Below, in pieces: positions 38,964-46,912 of a DNA stretch of 64,000 bases. Position numbers and translations under genes: made by a program. Source of the stretch: Clostridia bacterium (GTDB lineage: Bacteria > Bacillota > Clostridia > Christensenellales > CAG-138); contig JAFRUN010000050.1 in the NCBI GenBank assembly GCA_017438865.1, positions 1 through 64,000 on the forward strand, read 5' to 3'. The stretch's first letter is position 1, and each line of letters begins with the position of its first letter. Under the pieces are notes generated by a model that was given only the letters and a program-made list of their open reading frames with translations, did no database searches and was not told the DNA's origin.

Positions 38964-40742
38964 TTGTTTGAAGAGCTGAACTATCCCTTCGATCCGGAGC
39001 TTCTGCTGCGCAGGCGCGCGTCCCTCAGGCGCAGACTGCTGGCGCAGGAGATCAACTGGACGGACAAGCGGATCGCGGTGCTGGGCGGTGCGACGACGCA
39101 CGACGTCGTCGCCTATCTGGAGCTGTTTCTGCTGCGGAACGGCATCCGTCCGACCTTCTACGAATCCGAATACGGAAAATACTGGGAAGACGCCATGTTC
39201 GGAAATCCCGAGCTCGACGCGTTCTCCCCGGACGTCGTATACCTTGCGACCGGCACATACAACATCAAGCAGTTTCCGGCGCTCAGGGATTCCAAAGACG
39301 ACGTCAGCGCAAAGCTCGACGCGGAATACGACCGTTACGAGAAGATGTGGGATCGGCTGCGCGAGAAGTTCGGCTGCGTCATCCTGCAGAACAATTTCGA
39401 GTTTCCCTCCGCCCGTCTGCTCGGCAACGCGGACGGCTGGGACATACACGGGCAGACGCGCTTCGTGCGCGAGCTGAACATCCGCTTCGACCGCTACGCA
39501 GAGGCGCACGGGGATCTCTTCATCAACGATATCTGCTGGCAGTCGGCGGCATGCGGTCTGGACGCGTGGAACAGCCGCAAGCACTGGCACCTCTATAAAT
39601 CGCCCGCCGCGCTGACGCTCGTGCCCTATATCTCCTTCAACGCCGCCAACATCATCAAGGCGCTGTTCGGCAAGAACAAAAAGGCGCTGGTGCTCGACCT
39701 TGACAACACGCTGTGGGGCGGCGTCATCGGCGACGACGGCATCGAGGGCATTGCGCTCGGGCAGGACAACAGCGAGGGACAGGCGTACAGCGAGTTTCAG
39801 CGGTACGTCAAGCGGCTCGGCGAGATGGGCGTCTTGCTGTGCGTCAATTCAAAAAACGATGAAGAAAACGCGCTTGCGGGACTCAATCATCCGGACAGCG
39901 TTCTGCATCCGGACGATTTCGTGATCATCAAGGCGAACTGGAACAGCAAGGACGGCAATCTGCGCGACATCGTGCGGACGCTGAACATCCTCCCCGAAAG
40001 CGTCGTGTTCGCGGATGACAACCCCGCGGAACGCGAGATTATCCGCGTCGGCATGCCGGAAGTCGCGACGCCGGATCTTACGGCGGTCGAGGACTACGTC
40101 CGGATCCTGGATCACAACGGATACTTTGAAACGACAAGCATCTCGCAGGACGATCTGCACCGCGCGGAGATGTATCATGCAAACATTCTGCGTGAGGAGA
40201 GCCAGCACCGGTTCACCGATTACACGGAATACCTGAAATCACTCGATATGCGCGCGGAGATCCGCCGGTTCGAGCCGCTGTATCTGCCGCGCATCACACA
40301 GCTTACGAACAAGACCAACCAGTTCAACCTGACGACCAGACGGTATCAGCAGCAGGAGATCGAGCAGTGTATGCAGGACGAAAACTGCATCTGCCTGTAC
40401 GGCAAACTGTACGACAAGTTCGGCGACAACGGGCTGGTCAGCGTTCTGATCGCCCGCTGCGAAGGCGACGTCGCCGAGATCGAGCTGTTTCTGATGAGCT
40501 GCCGCGTTTTGAAACGCGGGTTCGAGCAGGCGATGATCAACCGCCTGATCGAGGAGGCGAAATCGCGCGGCGTGCGCCGCGTCAGAGGCGTTTACCTCCC
40601 CACCGCGAAGAATAAGATGGTGAAGGATCTGTACGGCGAAACGGGCTTCACGCGCGTCGAGAGCAGCGAGGATCGCACGGTCTGGGAGGCCGATCCGTCG
40701 GCGTTCTCTCCGCTTCCCCATACCATCGCGATCGAAGACTGA
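38964..40742 (+). CDS. FkbH-like HAD-IIIC enzyme
   Basis: About 592 residues in three parts: an N-terminal SGNH-like region (residues 20-225), a HAD-IIIC phosphatase domain (LVLDLDNTLWGGVIGDDG, VFADDNPAERE) and a C-terminal GNAT-like domain (LFLMSCRVLKRGFEQAMINRLIEEAK). FkbH proteins convert 1,3-bisphosphoglycerate into glyceryl-S-ACP. The frame has no ATG near the ACP stop; TTG at 38964, 10 bases after a GAGG site, is the likeliest start. It ends the operon. A glyceryl or related acyl donor for polymer modification is inferred. Confidence 0.82.
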   Translation: MFEELNYPFDPELLLRRRASLRRRLLAQEINWTDKRIAVLGGATTHDVVAYLELFLLRNGIRPTFYESEYGKYWEDAMFGNPELDAFSPDVVYLATGTYNIKQFPALRDSKDDVSAKLDAEYDRYEKMWDRLREKFGCVILQNNFEFPSARLLGNADGWDIHGQTRFVRELNIRFDRYAEAHGDLFINDICWQSAACGLDAWNSRKHWHLYKSPAALTLVPYISFNAANIIKALFGKNKKALVLDLDNTLWGGVIGDDGIEGIALGQDNSEGQAYSEFQRYVKRLGEMGVLLCVNSKNDEENALAGLNHPDSVLHPDDFVIIKANWNSKDGNLRDIVRTLNILPESVVFADDNPAEREIIRVGMPEVATPDLTAVEDYVRILDHNGYFETTSISQDDLHRAEMYHANILREESQHRFTDYTEYLKSLDMRAEIRRFEPLYLPRITQLTNKTNQFNLTTRRYQQQEIEQCMQDENCICLYGKLYDKFGDNGLVSVLIARCEGDVAEIELFLMSCRVLKRGFEQAMINRLIEEAKSRGVRRVRGVYLPTAKNKMVKDLYGETGFTRVESSEDRTVWEADPSAFSPLPHTIAIED

Positions 40743-40758
40743 TTTTTTCGGGCAAGCA

Positions 40759-40786
40759 AAAACCACCGGAATTCTCCGGTGGTTTT
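40759..40786. terminator. Bidirectional terminator of the polymer operon
   Basis: A 12-bp stem (AAAACCACCGGA/TCCGGTGGTTTT) with loop ATTC between convergent genes. Confidence 0.88.
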
Positions 40787-40795
40787 CATTTGCTT

Positions 40796-42610
40796 TTACA
40801 TCGCCGCCAGCTCTTCCTTCATCGCCCTCAGCAGCGTATCGTTGTCCGCCGTGTCGCGCACCGCGATGCGGATGTACTTCCGTCCGTCGGTCTTCGCCGC
40901 CAGATCCTTGAGCAGCAGATTGTGCCTGATGAGAAGCCGCTTGATGAGTTCGGCGGGACGGATGCCGTTCTGCAGCTCGATCATGACGTAGTTCGCCTGC
41001 GAGGGAATAACGCGGACGCCGGGGACCTTCGCCAGCTCCTTCTGGAATCTTGCGCGCTCCGCACGGATCTTTTTCAGCGCGGCGGCATAGTCCTTCTGAT
41101 ACTTCTCCTCGATCTGCAGATAGAACTCCGCAAACGAGTTGATGTTCCAGATCGCAACGTCCTTCTTCATCTTCTCGATCGTATCGGTGTCGCCGGACGC
41201 CAGCACGCCGAGGCGCAGTCCCGGCACGCCATAGGACTTCGAGATGCTCTTCATCACGAAGAGATGCGGATTCGCCGACAGGATCTCCTGTTTGATCATC
41301 GAGTTGTCCGGCTCGTCGGCAAAGTCCACGAACGACTCGTCGACCACGAGCGTGATCCCCTTCTCCCTGCTCCATTCGATCAGCTTCAGTACGCCCGCCT
41401 TCGGGATATAGTTGCCGCTCGGATTGTCCGGGTTGATCAGGATCAGGTTTTTGATGTCCGTGCTGCCGAAGAACGCCGTAAGATCGTCCGCCGTGTACGA
41501 ATAGTCGGGATTGTCCGGAATGAAACAAACGGCGTTTTCGCGGTCGTACCGGTTGGGATACTCCTCAAACGTGGGACGGATGAAGCCGACCTTGCCGTTT
41601 AAGTACCCCATCAGACTCTTGATGAGCTCCGCGGCGCCGTTGCCGACGAGGATGTTCTCCTGATGCACGCCGAAGTTCTTTGCGGCGAGCAGACTGTTCA
41701 CGCGCATTCCGCTCGGATACTGCGTGAGCAGTACGTCGAAATTCGCCCGCAGCTCGTTTTTCAGCCGTTCCGAGGGGAAGTACGGGTTCACAAGATAGCA
41801 GAAATCGAGCAGTTTCGGATATCTCCAGTATCCGCCGAAGCGTCCGTGGAACAGCCGCACACGCTCGTCGTCATCCGGTGCAAAGATGGATTCCGCGATG
41901 TCGAGGTCCTGAATATCGTCGATCTCGTACCATTTCTGTCCGTCCAGCCGCTTCGCCTTGATCTCGGGATCGTCCAGCATGGTGATGACGCGCAGCACCT
42001 GCTCGTAGTATTCGTTCTGTCCGAGCGCGGACTGATACGCGTCGAGGAACGGCACATAATGCGTTTCGGAAAAGTGCTTGCTGAACTTATACAGATTGAC
42101 CGTTTTATAGTAGTCCTTGATCTCGTCGAACTTGAACTTCTTGCCCGGAATGAACGCTTCGATGCTGTCGTCGTCGCCCAGCTTCACGCATGTGCCGTCC
42201 ATCCACGCTTCGTACTTGTCCACGAGCGCCAGCGTGTCGCGCGGATCGTTCACCAGCATGTCCAGAACCTCGTCCTCGAAAATCAGGTCGGACTCGAACA
42301 GCAACGTGTCGTCCTTTAAGAGCCAGTCCTTGGCAAGCGCGAGCGAATAGATGTTGTTGGTCTTGTCATAAATCGGGTTATTGATGTAAACGATCGGCGT
42401 CTGGATATCCAGCGTTCCGATGTAATCAATCAGCTTCTGCCCCTCATATCCCACGACGATGACCACGCGGGACAGGTGCTGCCTGTCGATTTGATGCAGC
42501 ATACGGTCGATCAGGGTGATGCCGTTTACCTTGACCATGCACTTCGTGTTGTTCTGCGTCAGTTCCTTCAGACGCTTTCCCATGCCCGCCGCCAATATGA
42601 TCGCCTGCAT
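40796..42610 (-). CDS. LicC/PntC-like cytidylyltransferase fused to a PLP aminotransferase
   Basis: A 604-residue bifunctional protein. Residues 1-235 are a nucleotidyltransferase (MQAIILAAGMGKRLKELT, KCMVKVNG) of the LicC type; residues 250-604 are a class I/II aminotransferase with INPDNPSGNY, VVDESFVDF and the PLP lysine in SISKSYGVPGLRLG. The same layout is known in PntC enzymes that activate 2-aminoethylphosphonate with CTP, and in phosphocholine loci. No PEP mutase gene is in the window, so phosphonate chemistry is unproven. It likely makes a CDP-activated amino-alcohol head group for the surface polymer. Confidence 0.78.
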   Translation of the reverse strand: MQAIILAAGMGKRLKELTQNNTKCMVKVNGITLIDRMLHQIDRQHLSRVVIVVGYEGQKLIDYIGTLDIQTPIVYINNPIYDKTNNIYSLALAKDWLLKDDTLLFESDLIFEDEVLDMLVNDPRDTLALVDKYEAWMDGTCVKLGDDDSIEAFIPGKKFKFDEIKDYYKTVNLYKFSKHFSETHYVPFLDAYQSALGQNEYYEQVLRVITMLDDPEIKAKRLDGQKWYEIDDIQDLDIAESIFAPDDDERVRLFHGRFGGYWRYPKLLDFCYLVNPYFPSERLKNELRANFDVLLTQYPSGMRVNSLLAAKNFGVHQENILVGNGAAELIKSLMGYLNGKVGFIRPTFEEYPNRYDRENAVCFIPDNPDYSYTADDLTAFFGSTDIKNLILINPDNPSGNYIPKAGVLKLIEWSREKGITLVVDESFVDFADEPDNSMIKQEILSANPHLFVMKSISKSYGVPGLRLGVLASGDTDTIEKMKKDVAIWNINSFAEFYLQIEEKYQKDYAAALKKIRAERARFQKELAKVPGVRVIPSQANYVMIELQNGIRPAELIKRLLIRHNLLLKDLAAKTDGRKYIRIAVRDTADNDTLLRAMKEELAAM

Positions 42611-42663
42611 AAATGCTCTCCTTTTCTGTCTGCCGGCCGGATGCCGCCGGTTCCACTCCATTT

Positions 42664-42691
42664 AGTATATAAATTATTGTCCCGTTGTCAA
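42664..42691 (-). promoter_or_regulatory. Sigma-A promoter of the cytidylyltransferase fusion gene
   Basis: TTGACA (42686-42691), 16-base spacer, TATACT (42664-42669). Confidence 0.8.
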
Positions 42692-42710
42692 GTTTTTTCT
42701 TCGCGGCAGC

Positions 42711-43691
42711 TCACTCATGCGCTTTCAACACGCGGTCGAGATGCGCGATAAAGCCGTCGCGGACGGGTTTCGGCGAACGGATCCGGACGGCGCCGCCGAG
42801 CGCGGCGATCCAGCCGAAGAACTGCTCCGAAACCGCCACGCGCACGAACGCGGTGAAGCCCGCTTCGTTCGGATGCACGGATACGTCGGCGCCGAAGCGG
42901 TCGACGATGACGCCGATCACGCTCTCGTCGCAGTCGAGCACCACGTCCGCTTCCTCGCCCGCGAACATGGAGAAATTGCGGCTCGTGTACGCGGACATGT
43001 CGATCTTCTGGAAAACGTCCTTCCCCTGCCGCTGTGTGTCGCATACCGTGATACGGTTCATCTTGTCGACGCGGTAGTGCTTGATCCGCGCGTCTGCGGC
43101 GTCGTAAGCGATCAGGTAATAGAACTCGTCGTCCCATACAAGCGCGAACGGGCTGACGCGGTAGCGCGCGCCGTTTTTGCGCGGGACACGCTTTTTGCTG
43201 AGGTCGTACTGCCAATACACGAATGTGATCTCGCGATCCTCGGCGATCGCGCCGTGGATGGCGTCGATGTTGTAGAAGACGGATTCGTTGTCCGTCTTGC
43301 CGCGGTCGGAAATGTAGAGCTGCCGCTTCAAAAGCGCCGCCTCTCCGCGGCTCGAAAGCGCCGCGAGCTTTTTGATCAGCCCCATCGTCTTCTTCGGCGA
43401 CAAAAACTTCGCCGCCTGCACGCTGTCGACCAGCATTTTGAGCTCCGCCGGCTCAAACGTGCGCGACGCGAGGAAGTACCCCTTGCGCTTGCCGACCGCG
43501 ACCGACTCGACGTCCATGCCGTAATCCGAAAGCGTCAGAAGATCGTCCGTCACGCTCTTGCGCTCCGCATCGATGCCGCGCGCGCGAAGCCGCTCGATAA
43601 GGTCCTGCACCGTCAGCGGATGCAGCTCGTCCGTTTCCAGCAGCAGGTCGCGGATGATCAGGATCTTGCATTTCTGGTTTTCGCGTTTCAT
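42711..43691 (-). CDS. WYL-domain transcriptional regulator
   Basis: A 326-residue regulator. An N-terminal winged helix (PLTVQDLIERLRARGIDAERKSVTDDLLTLSDYG, residues 24-58) precedes a WYL ligand-binding domain (YRVSPFALVWDDEFYYLIAYDA, IKHYRVDKMNRI) and a C-terminal extension. WYL proteins sense small molecules or nucleic acid ends. It overlaps the amidohydrolase gene by 4 bases and may regulate that unit; this is inferred from the operon only. Confidence 0.88.
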   Translation of the reverse strand: MKRENQKCKILIIRDLLLETDELHPLTVQDLIERLRARGIDAERKSVTDDLLTLSDYGMDVESVAVGKRKGYFLASRTFEPAELKMLVDSVQAAKFLSPKKTMGLIKKLAALSSRGEAALLKRQLYISDRGKTDNESVFYNIDAIHGAIAEDREITFVYWQYDLSKKRVPRKNGARYRVSPFALVWDDEFYYLIAYDAADARIKHYRVDKMNRITVCDTQRQGKDVFQKIDMSAYTSRNFSMFAGEEADVVLDCDESVIGVIVDRFGADVSVHPNEAGFTAFVRVAVSEQFFGWIAALGGAVRIRSPKPVRDGFIAHLDRVLKAHE

Positions 43692-45277
43692 AAGCTCCTC
43701 CGTTCCAATACCGTTCCGTTTCGTTTTCCGGTGCAGACGCCGTTTTGTACGGCGATCCCGCCGCCGACCAGCACCGTTTCGATCCCCTCGCACGTCTGCG
43801 CCGGGTTTGCATACGTTGCGCGCTCATGCACGCGTTCGAAATCGAAGATCAAGATGTCCGCGTCCGCGCCGGGCTCGACGCGCCCCTTTTTCGTAAGCCC
43901 GTACCGGTCGGCGGGCATGCGCGTCATCTTTCGGACCGCCTGCGGAAGGGAAAGCGATCCGCGTTTCTTTACAAACCGTTCGAGCATATGCACGCAGGTC
44001 CCGTACACGCGCGGATGGAGCAAGCCGGTTTCCGGATAGGTCGCGTCCGAAATCACATAGGAGAACGGCGCCCGACAGATCGCTGCGATATCGTCCTCAT
44101 CCGTCAGCCGGTCGATCATTGTCACCGCGCAGCGATTGCGGGACAAAAGCGCGGCGCAAAACCGCCACGGTTCCGTGTCATTTGCCGCTTCCGCGACCGT
44201 TTTGCCGACGTATCTCCGGTCCTTTTGACATTTCACCGACGAGATCTCGATGTTCTCCCAGCCGAGAAGCATGGCGTAGTTGTCGAAATCCGTGCCGGTC
44301 TCGAGGCGTTCTTTGAGGATTTTCTGCGCCGCGGGATCGATAAGCCGCTTTGCGATCGCGTCCGTGCCGCCCTCCAGAAATTCCGGCGGCAGCACATGCA
44401 GAAGCTGCGTGCTTCCCGCGGTGTACGGATATGCGTCGCACATGACGTCGAGTCCGTCCTCGCGCGCGCGGCGGACGGTTTCGAGCGCGTCGTATACGAG
44501 TTTCCCCCATCGTTTGCGTCCGACCGCCTTCAGGTGACTGATCTGCAAGGGTACGCCGAGCGCCTTTGCAAGCGCAAGAGCTTCGTCGATCGACGGAAGC
44601 AGGTTCATGGATTCCGAGCGCATATGCACCGACAGCGGGATGTTTGTGTTTCTGATTGGCTCCAGCGCGCGGATCAGCCCCGCCGTATCGTAGAAGCATT
44701 CCGGCGCGTAGCCGAGACCGAGCGACACGCCGAGCGCGCCTTCGGACAGCGTGGTTTCAAGCAATTTGCGGATCGCGCGGCAATCCGCATCGGAAAGCGC
44801 GCGCGCAAATCCCGCGGCGTTTGCGCGGATCGTGCCGAGTCCCGCAAGCATACCCGCATGCAGCGGCAGGGAACGGCGTTTCAGCGCGCCGAGATAGGCG
44901 GCGAGCGACTCGACCGGCGTATCTCCGAGATCGCCGGTAACCGGATACAGATATGCCGCGGTCTCCTTTGCATGCGGACCGGAAACCGGCGCGGCGCTTA
45001 AACCGCAGTTGCCGTTGATCACCGTCGTCAGCCCCTGCAATAACTCCGCAGTCCCGAAGCCGTCCGAAAAGATCGCCGTGTCCGCGTGCCGGTGCGCGTC
45101 GATGAACCCGGGCGTGACGACCTTGCCCGACGCGTCGAGGATCTCCCCCGCCGAAGCCGAAGAAAGATCGCCGATCGCCGCGATCGTCCTGCCGGCGATC
45201 CCGACGTCGGCGCGAAACGCTTCCGCCCCGCTGCCGTCCAGTATTGTTCCGTTTTTAATGATCCCATCGAATTCCAT
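43688..45277 (-). CDS. N-acyl-D-amino-acid deacylase-like amidohydrolase
   Basis: A 529-residue amidohydrolase: IIKNGTILDGSG at the start, metal-binding PGFIDAHRHAD, INGNCGLSAAP, SVHMRSES, ISHLKAVG and VMCDAYPYTAGST. This layout is that of D-aminoacylases, which release D-amino acids from N-acyl forms. The start at MEFDG follows GAGGAAG and lies just after a good promoter. A role in recycling D-amino acids from wall turnover is plausible. Confidence 0.87.
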   Translation of the reverse strand: MEFDGIIKNGTILDGSGAEAFRADVGIAGRTIAAIGDLSSASAGEILDASGKVVTPGFIDAHRHADTAIFSDGFGTAELLQGLTTVINGNCGLSAAPVSGPHAKETAAYLYPVTGDLGDTPVESLAAYLGALKRRSLPLHAGMLAGLGTIRANAAGFARALSDADCRAIRKLLETTLSEGALGVSLGLGYAPECFYDTAGLIRALEPIRNTNIPLSVHMRSESMNLLPSIDEALALAKALGVPLQISHLKAVGRKRWGKLVYDALETVRRAREDGLDVMCDAYPYTAGSTQLLHVLPPEFLEGGTDAIAKRLIDPAAQKILKERLETGTDFDNYAMLLGWENIEISSVKCQKDRRYVGKTVAEAANDTEPWRFCAALLSRNRCAVTMIDRLTDEDDIAAICRAPFSYVISDATYPETGLLHPRVYGTCVHMLERFVKKRGSLSLPQAVRKMTRMPADRYGLTKKGRVEPGADADILIFDFERVHERATYANPAQTCEGIETVLVGGGIAVQNGVCTGKRNGTVLERRSL

Positions 45278-45295
45278 ACTGCTTCCTCTGCCGCT

Positions 45296-45324
45296 ATTGT
45301 ACCACCTTGCCGTCCCCGTTGCAA
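45296..45324 (-). promoter_or_regulatory. Sigma-A promoter of the amidohydrolase-WYL operon
   Basis: TTGCAA (45319-45324), 17-base spacer, TACAAT (45296-45301). Confidence 0.8.
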
Positions 45325-45342
45325 TCCCGTTTATGGGAAAAC

Positions 45343-45371
45343 AAAAAGAGCTTCCCCGAAGGAAAGCCCTC
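45343..45371 (-). terminator. Terminator of the pheS-pheT-nadE-iclR operon
   Basis: On the minus strand a GAG..CTTTCC/GGGAAGCTC stem with a TTCG loop is followed by TTTTT. Confidence 0.75.
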
Positions 45372-45377
45372 TGCAAT

Positions 45378-46151
45378 TCAGTTGTTCCGGTATCCCAGCG
45401 CTTCGCTCAGAACAGCGGCGGTTTTCAGCACCTCGGCGGTCGCGGCGCGGAACTCGTCCGATTCGATGCGGCGGAACATGCCGATGAGCCCGATCGAATA
45501 GCGGATCGTGCCGGTATGGTCTTTGATCGGCGCGGCGACGCCGCGGATGCCGATCTTAAACTCGCCGTTCTCGATCGCAAAGCCCTTTTCGCGGACCGAT
45601 TGAAGCTCCGAAAGCAGCGCGTCGGTGCTCGAAACCGTATGCGGCGTGAATTGCTGAAACTGCGCCTCGAAGACGCGACGCACCGTCGCGTCCGGAAGCG
45701 GGGACAGAAGCGCCTTGCCCTGCGCCGTGCAGAACGCGGGCAGGTGCGCGCCGGTCTCGGACACGATGTGAAAGCCGGAGTCCGCTTCGGCATGCGCGAG
45801 CACCAGCGCTTCGCCGCGGTCGAGCATGGACAGCGACGCGGATTCGCCGGTCGCTTGAACGAGCCGGTCCATCGGCTCCTTTGAAAGCACAATGATGCTG
45901 CGCGTGCTGTTGACCGCGCTCCCGTACTCGAACAGGCGGACGCCGAGCGAATAACGCCCGCTGTCCGGCTCCTGTTCCACAAGATTACAGCTTCGCATGG
46001 AGCTTAAAAGCCCGTGGACCGTACTCTTTGCCCAGCCCGACGCCGCCGTCAGTTCGCCCAAAGACATCGGGCGTTTCGCTTCCGTCAAAAGGTCCAGAAG
46101 CGTACACGCCTTTGCAATCGACCGGACCGGTTCCGTACTCCGCTCCGTCAT
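45378..46151 (-). CDS. IclR-family transcriptional regulator
   Basis: A 257-residue regulator. The N-terminal winged helix (SIAKACTLLDLLTEAKRPMSLGELTAASGWAKSTVHGLLSSM) is followed by the IclR effector domain (MLDRGEALVLAHAEADSGF, GAHLPAFCTAQGKALL, IRGVAAPIKDHTGTIRYSIGLIG). It overlaps the nadE stop by 4 bases, so it is translated with an unrelated biosynthetic gene; the divergent-looking target may be the amidohydrolase operon just downstream. The effector is unknown. Confidence 0.92.
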   Translation of the reverse strand: MTERSTEPVRSIAKACTLLDLLTEAKRPMSLGELTAASGWAKSTVHGLLSSMRSCNLVEQEPDSGRYSLGVRLFEYGSAVNSTRSIIVLSKEPMDRLVQATGESASLSMLDRGEALVLAHAEADSGFHIVSETGAHLPAFCTAQGKALLSPLPDATVRRVFEAQFQQFTPHTVSSTDALLSELQSVREKGFAIENGEFKIGIRGVAAPIKDHTGTIRYSIGLIGMFRRIESDEFRAATAEVLKTAAVLSEALGYRNN

Positions 46152-46897
46152 TCTTCCGCGTTCGGGTCGTACTGGAAGGTCTGCATCAGCTCGAGCTTAA
46201 AGAGGTTCATCTTATGCTTGCGGTCGATCAGCGCCTTCGTTTCGGGATCGTCGATCTCGCCGGTGCGGATGTAGCGGTCGAGCACGGCGTAGGTGAAGCC
46301 GAGGTTGTCCTCGTCTGTTTTGCCGCAGAGCCCGTCGCTCGGGACCTTGTGCACGAACATATCGGGAAGTCCCAGGTACGTTCCCATCTCCTTGACCTCA
46401 GCGACCGTGAGCTTGCCCAGCGGGCACACGTCGCCCACGGAATCGCCGTAGCGCGTGGAATAGCCCACCCAGTCCTCCGAAAGGTTGCAGGTGTTGATCA
46501 CGCGGCCGTTATACGACTGCGAGACCGCGTACAGCGTGCTCATGCGGATGCGCGGCGCAAGGTTGATATAGGACTGATTGCTTAGCTCGACGCCCGCCGC
46601 CTTCGCCGCGTTCACCACGCCATCGTACGCGTCCTTGATGTTGACCACATAAGAGCGGATGCCGAGATGCCTGACGAGCGCCTCGGAAACGTCAATGTCG
46701 TACTGCTCGCCGTTCGGCATCAGAACGCCGATGACGCGGTCCGCGCCGAGCACACGAACGCACAGCGCCGCGGTGACGGAGCTGTCCTTGCCGCCGGAGA
46801 TGCCGATCACGGCGTTGCAGCCGGGACCGTTTTCATTGAACCAGTCGTTCAGCCATTTGACAAGATCGTTTGTGACCTTTTCCACATTGAATGCCAT
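46148..46897 (-). CDS. nadE: NAD+ synthetase, ammonia-dependent
   Basis: A 249-residue synthetase that amidates deamido-NAD. The ATP pyrophosphatase P-loop ISGGKDSS is at residues 34-41, with NLSEDWVGYSTRYGDSVGDVCPLGKL and PSDGLCGKTDEDNLGFTY. There is no glutaminase domain, so ammonia is the donor. It follows pheT by 15 bases with an AAAAAGGAGG site, making it part of the T-box-controlled operon unless a promoter is hidden in pheT. Confidence 0.95.
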   Translation of the reverse strand: MAFNVEKVTNDLVKWLNDWFNENGPGCNAVIGISGGKDSSVTAALCVRVLGADRVIGVLMPNGEQYDIDVSEALVRHLGIRSYVVNIKDAYDGVVNAAKAAGVELSNQSYINLAPRIRMSTLYAVSQSYNGRVINTCNLSEDWVGYSTRYGDSVGDVCPLGKLTVAEVKEMGTYLGLPDMFVHKVPSDGLCGKTDEDNLGFTYAVLDRYIRTGEIDDPETKALIDRKHKMNLFKLELMQTFQYDPNAEE

Positions 46898-46912
46898 TGC
46901 CGTTCCTCCTTT

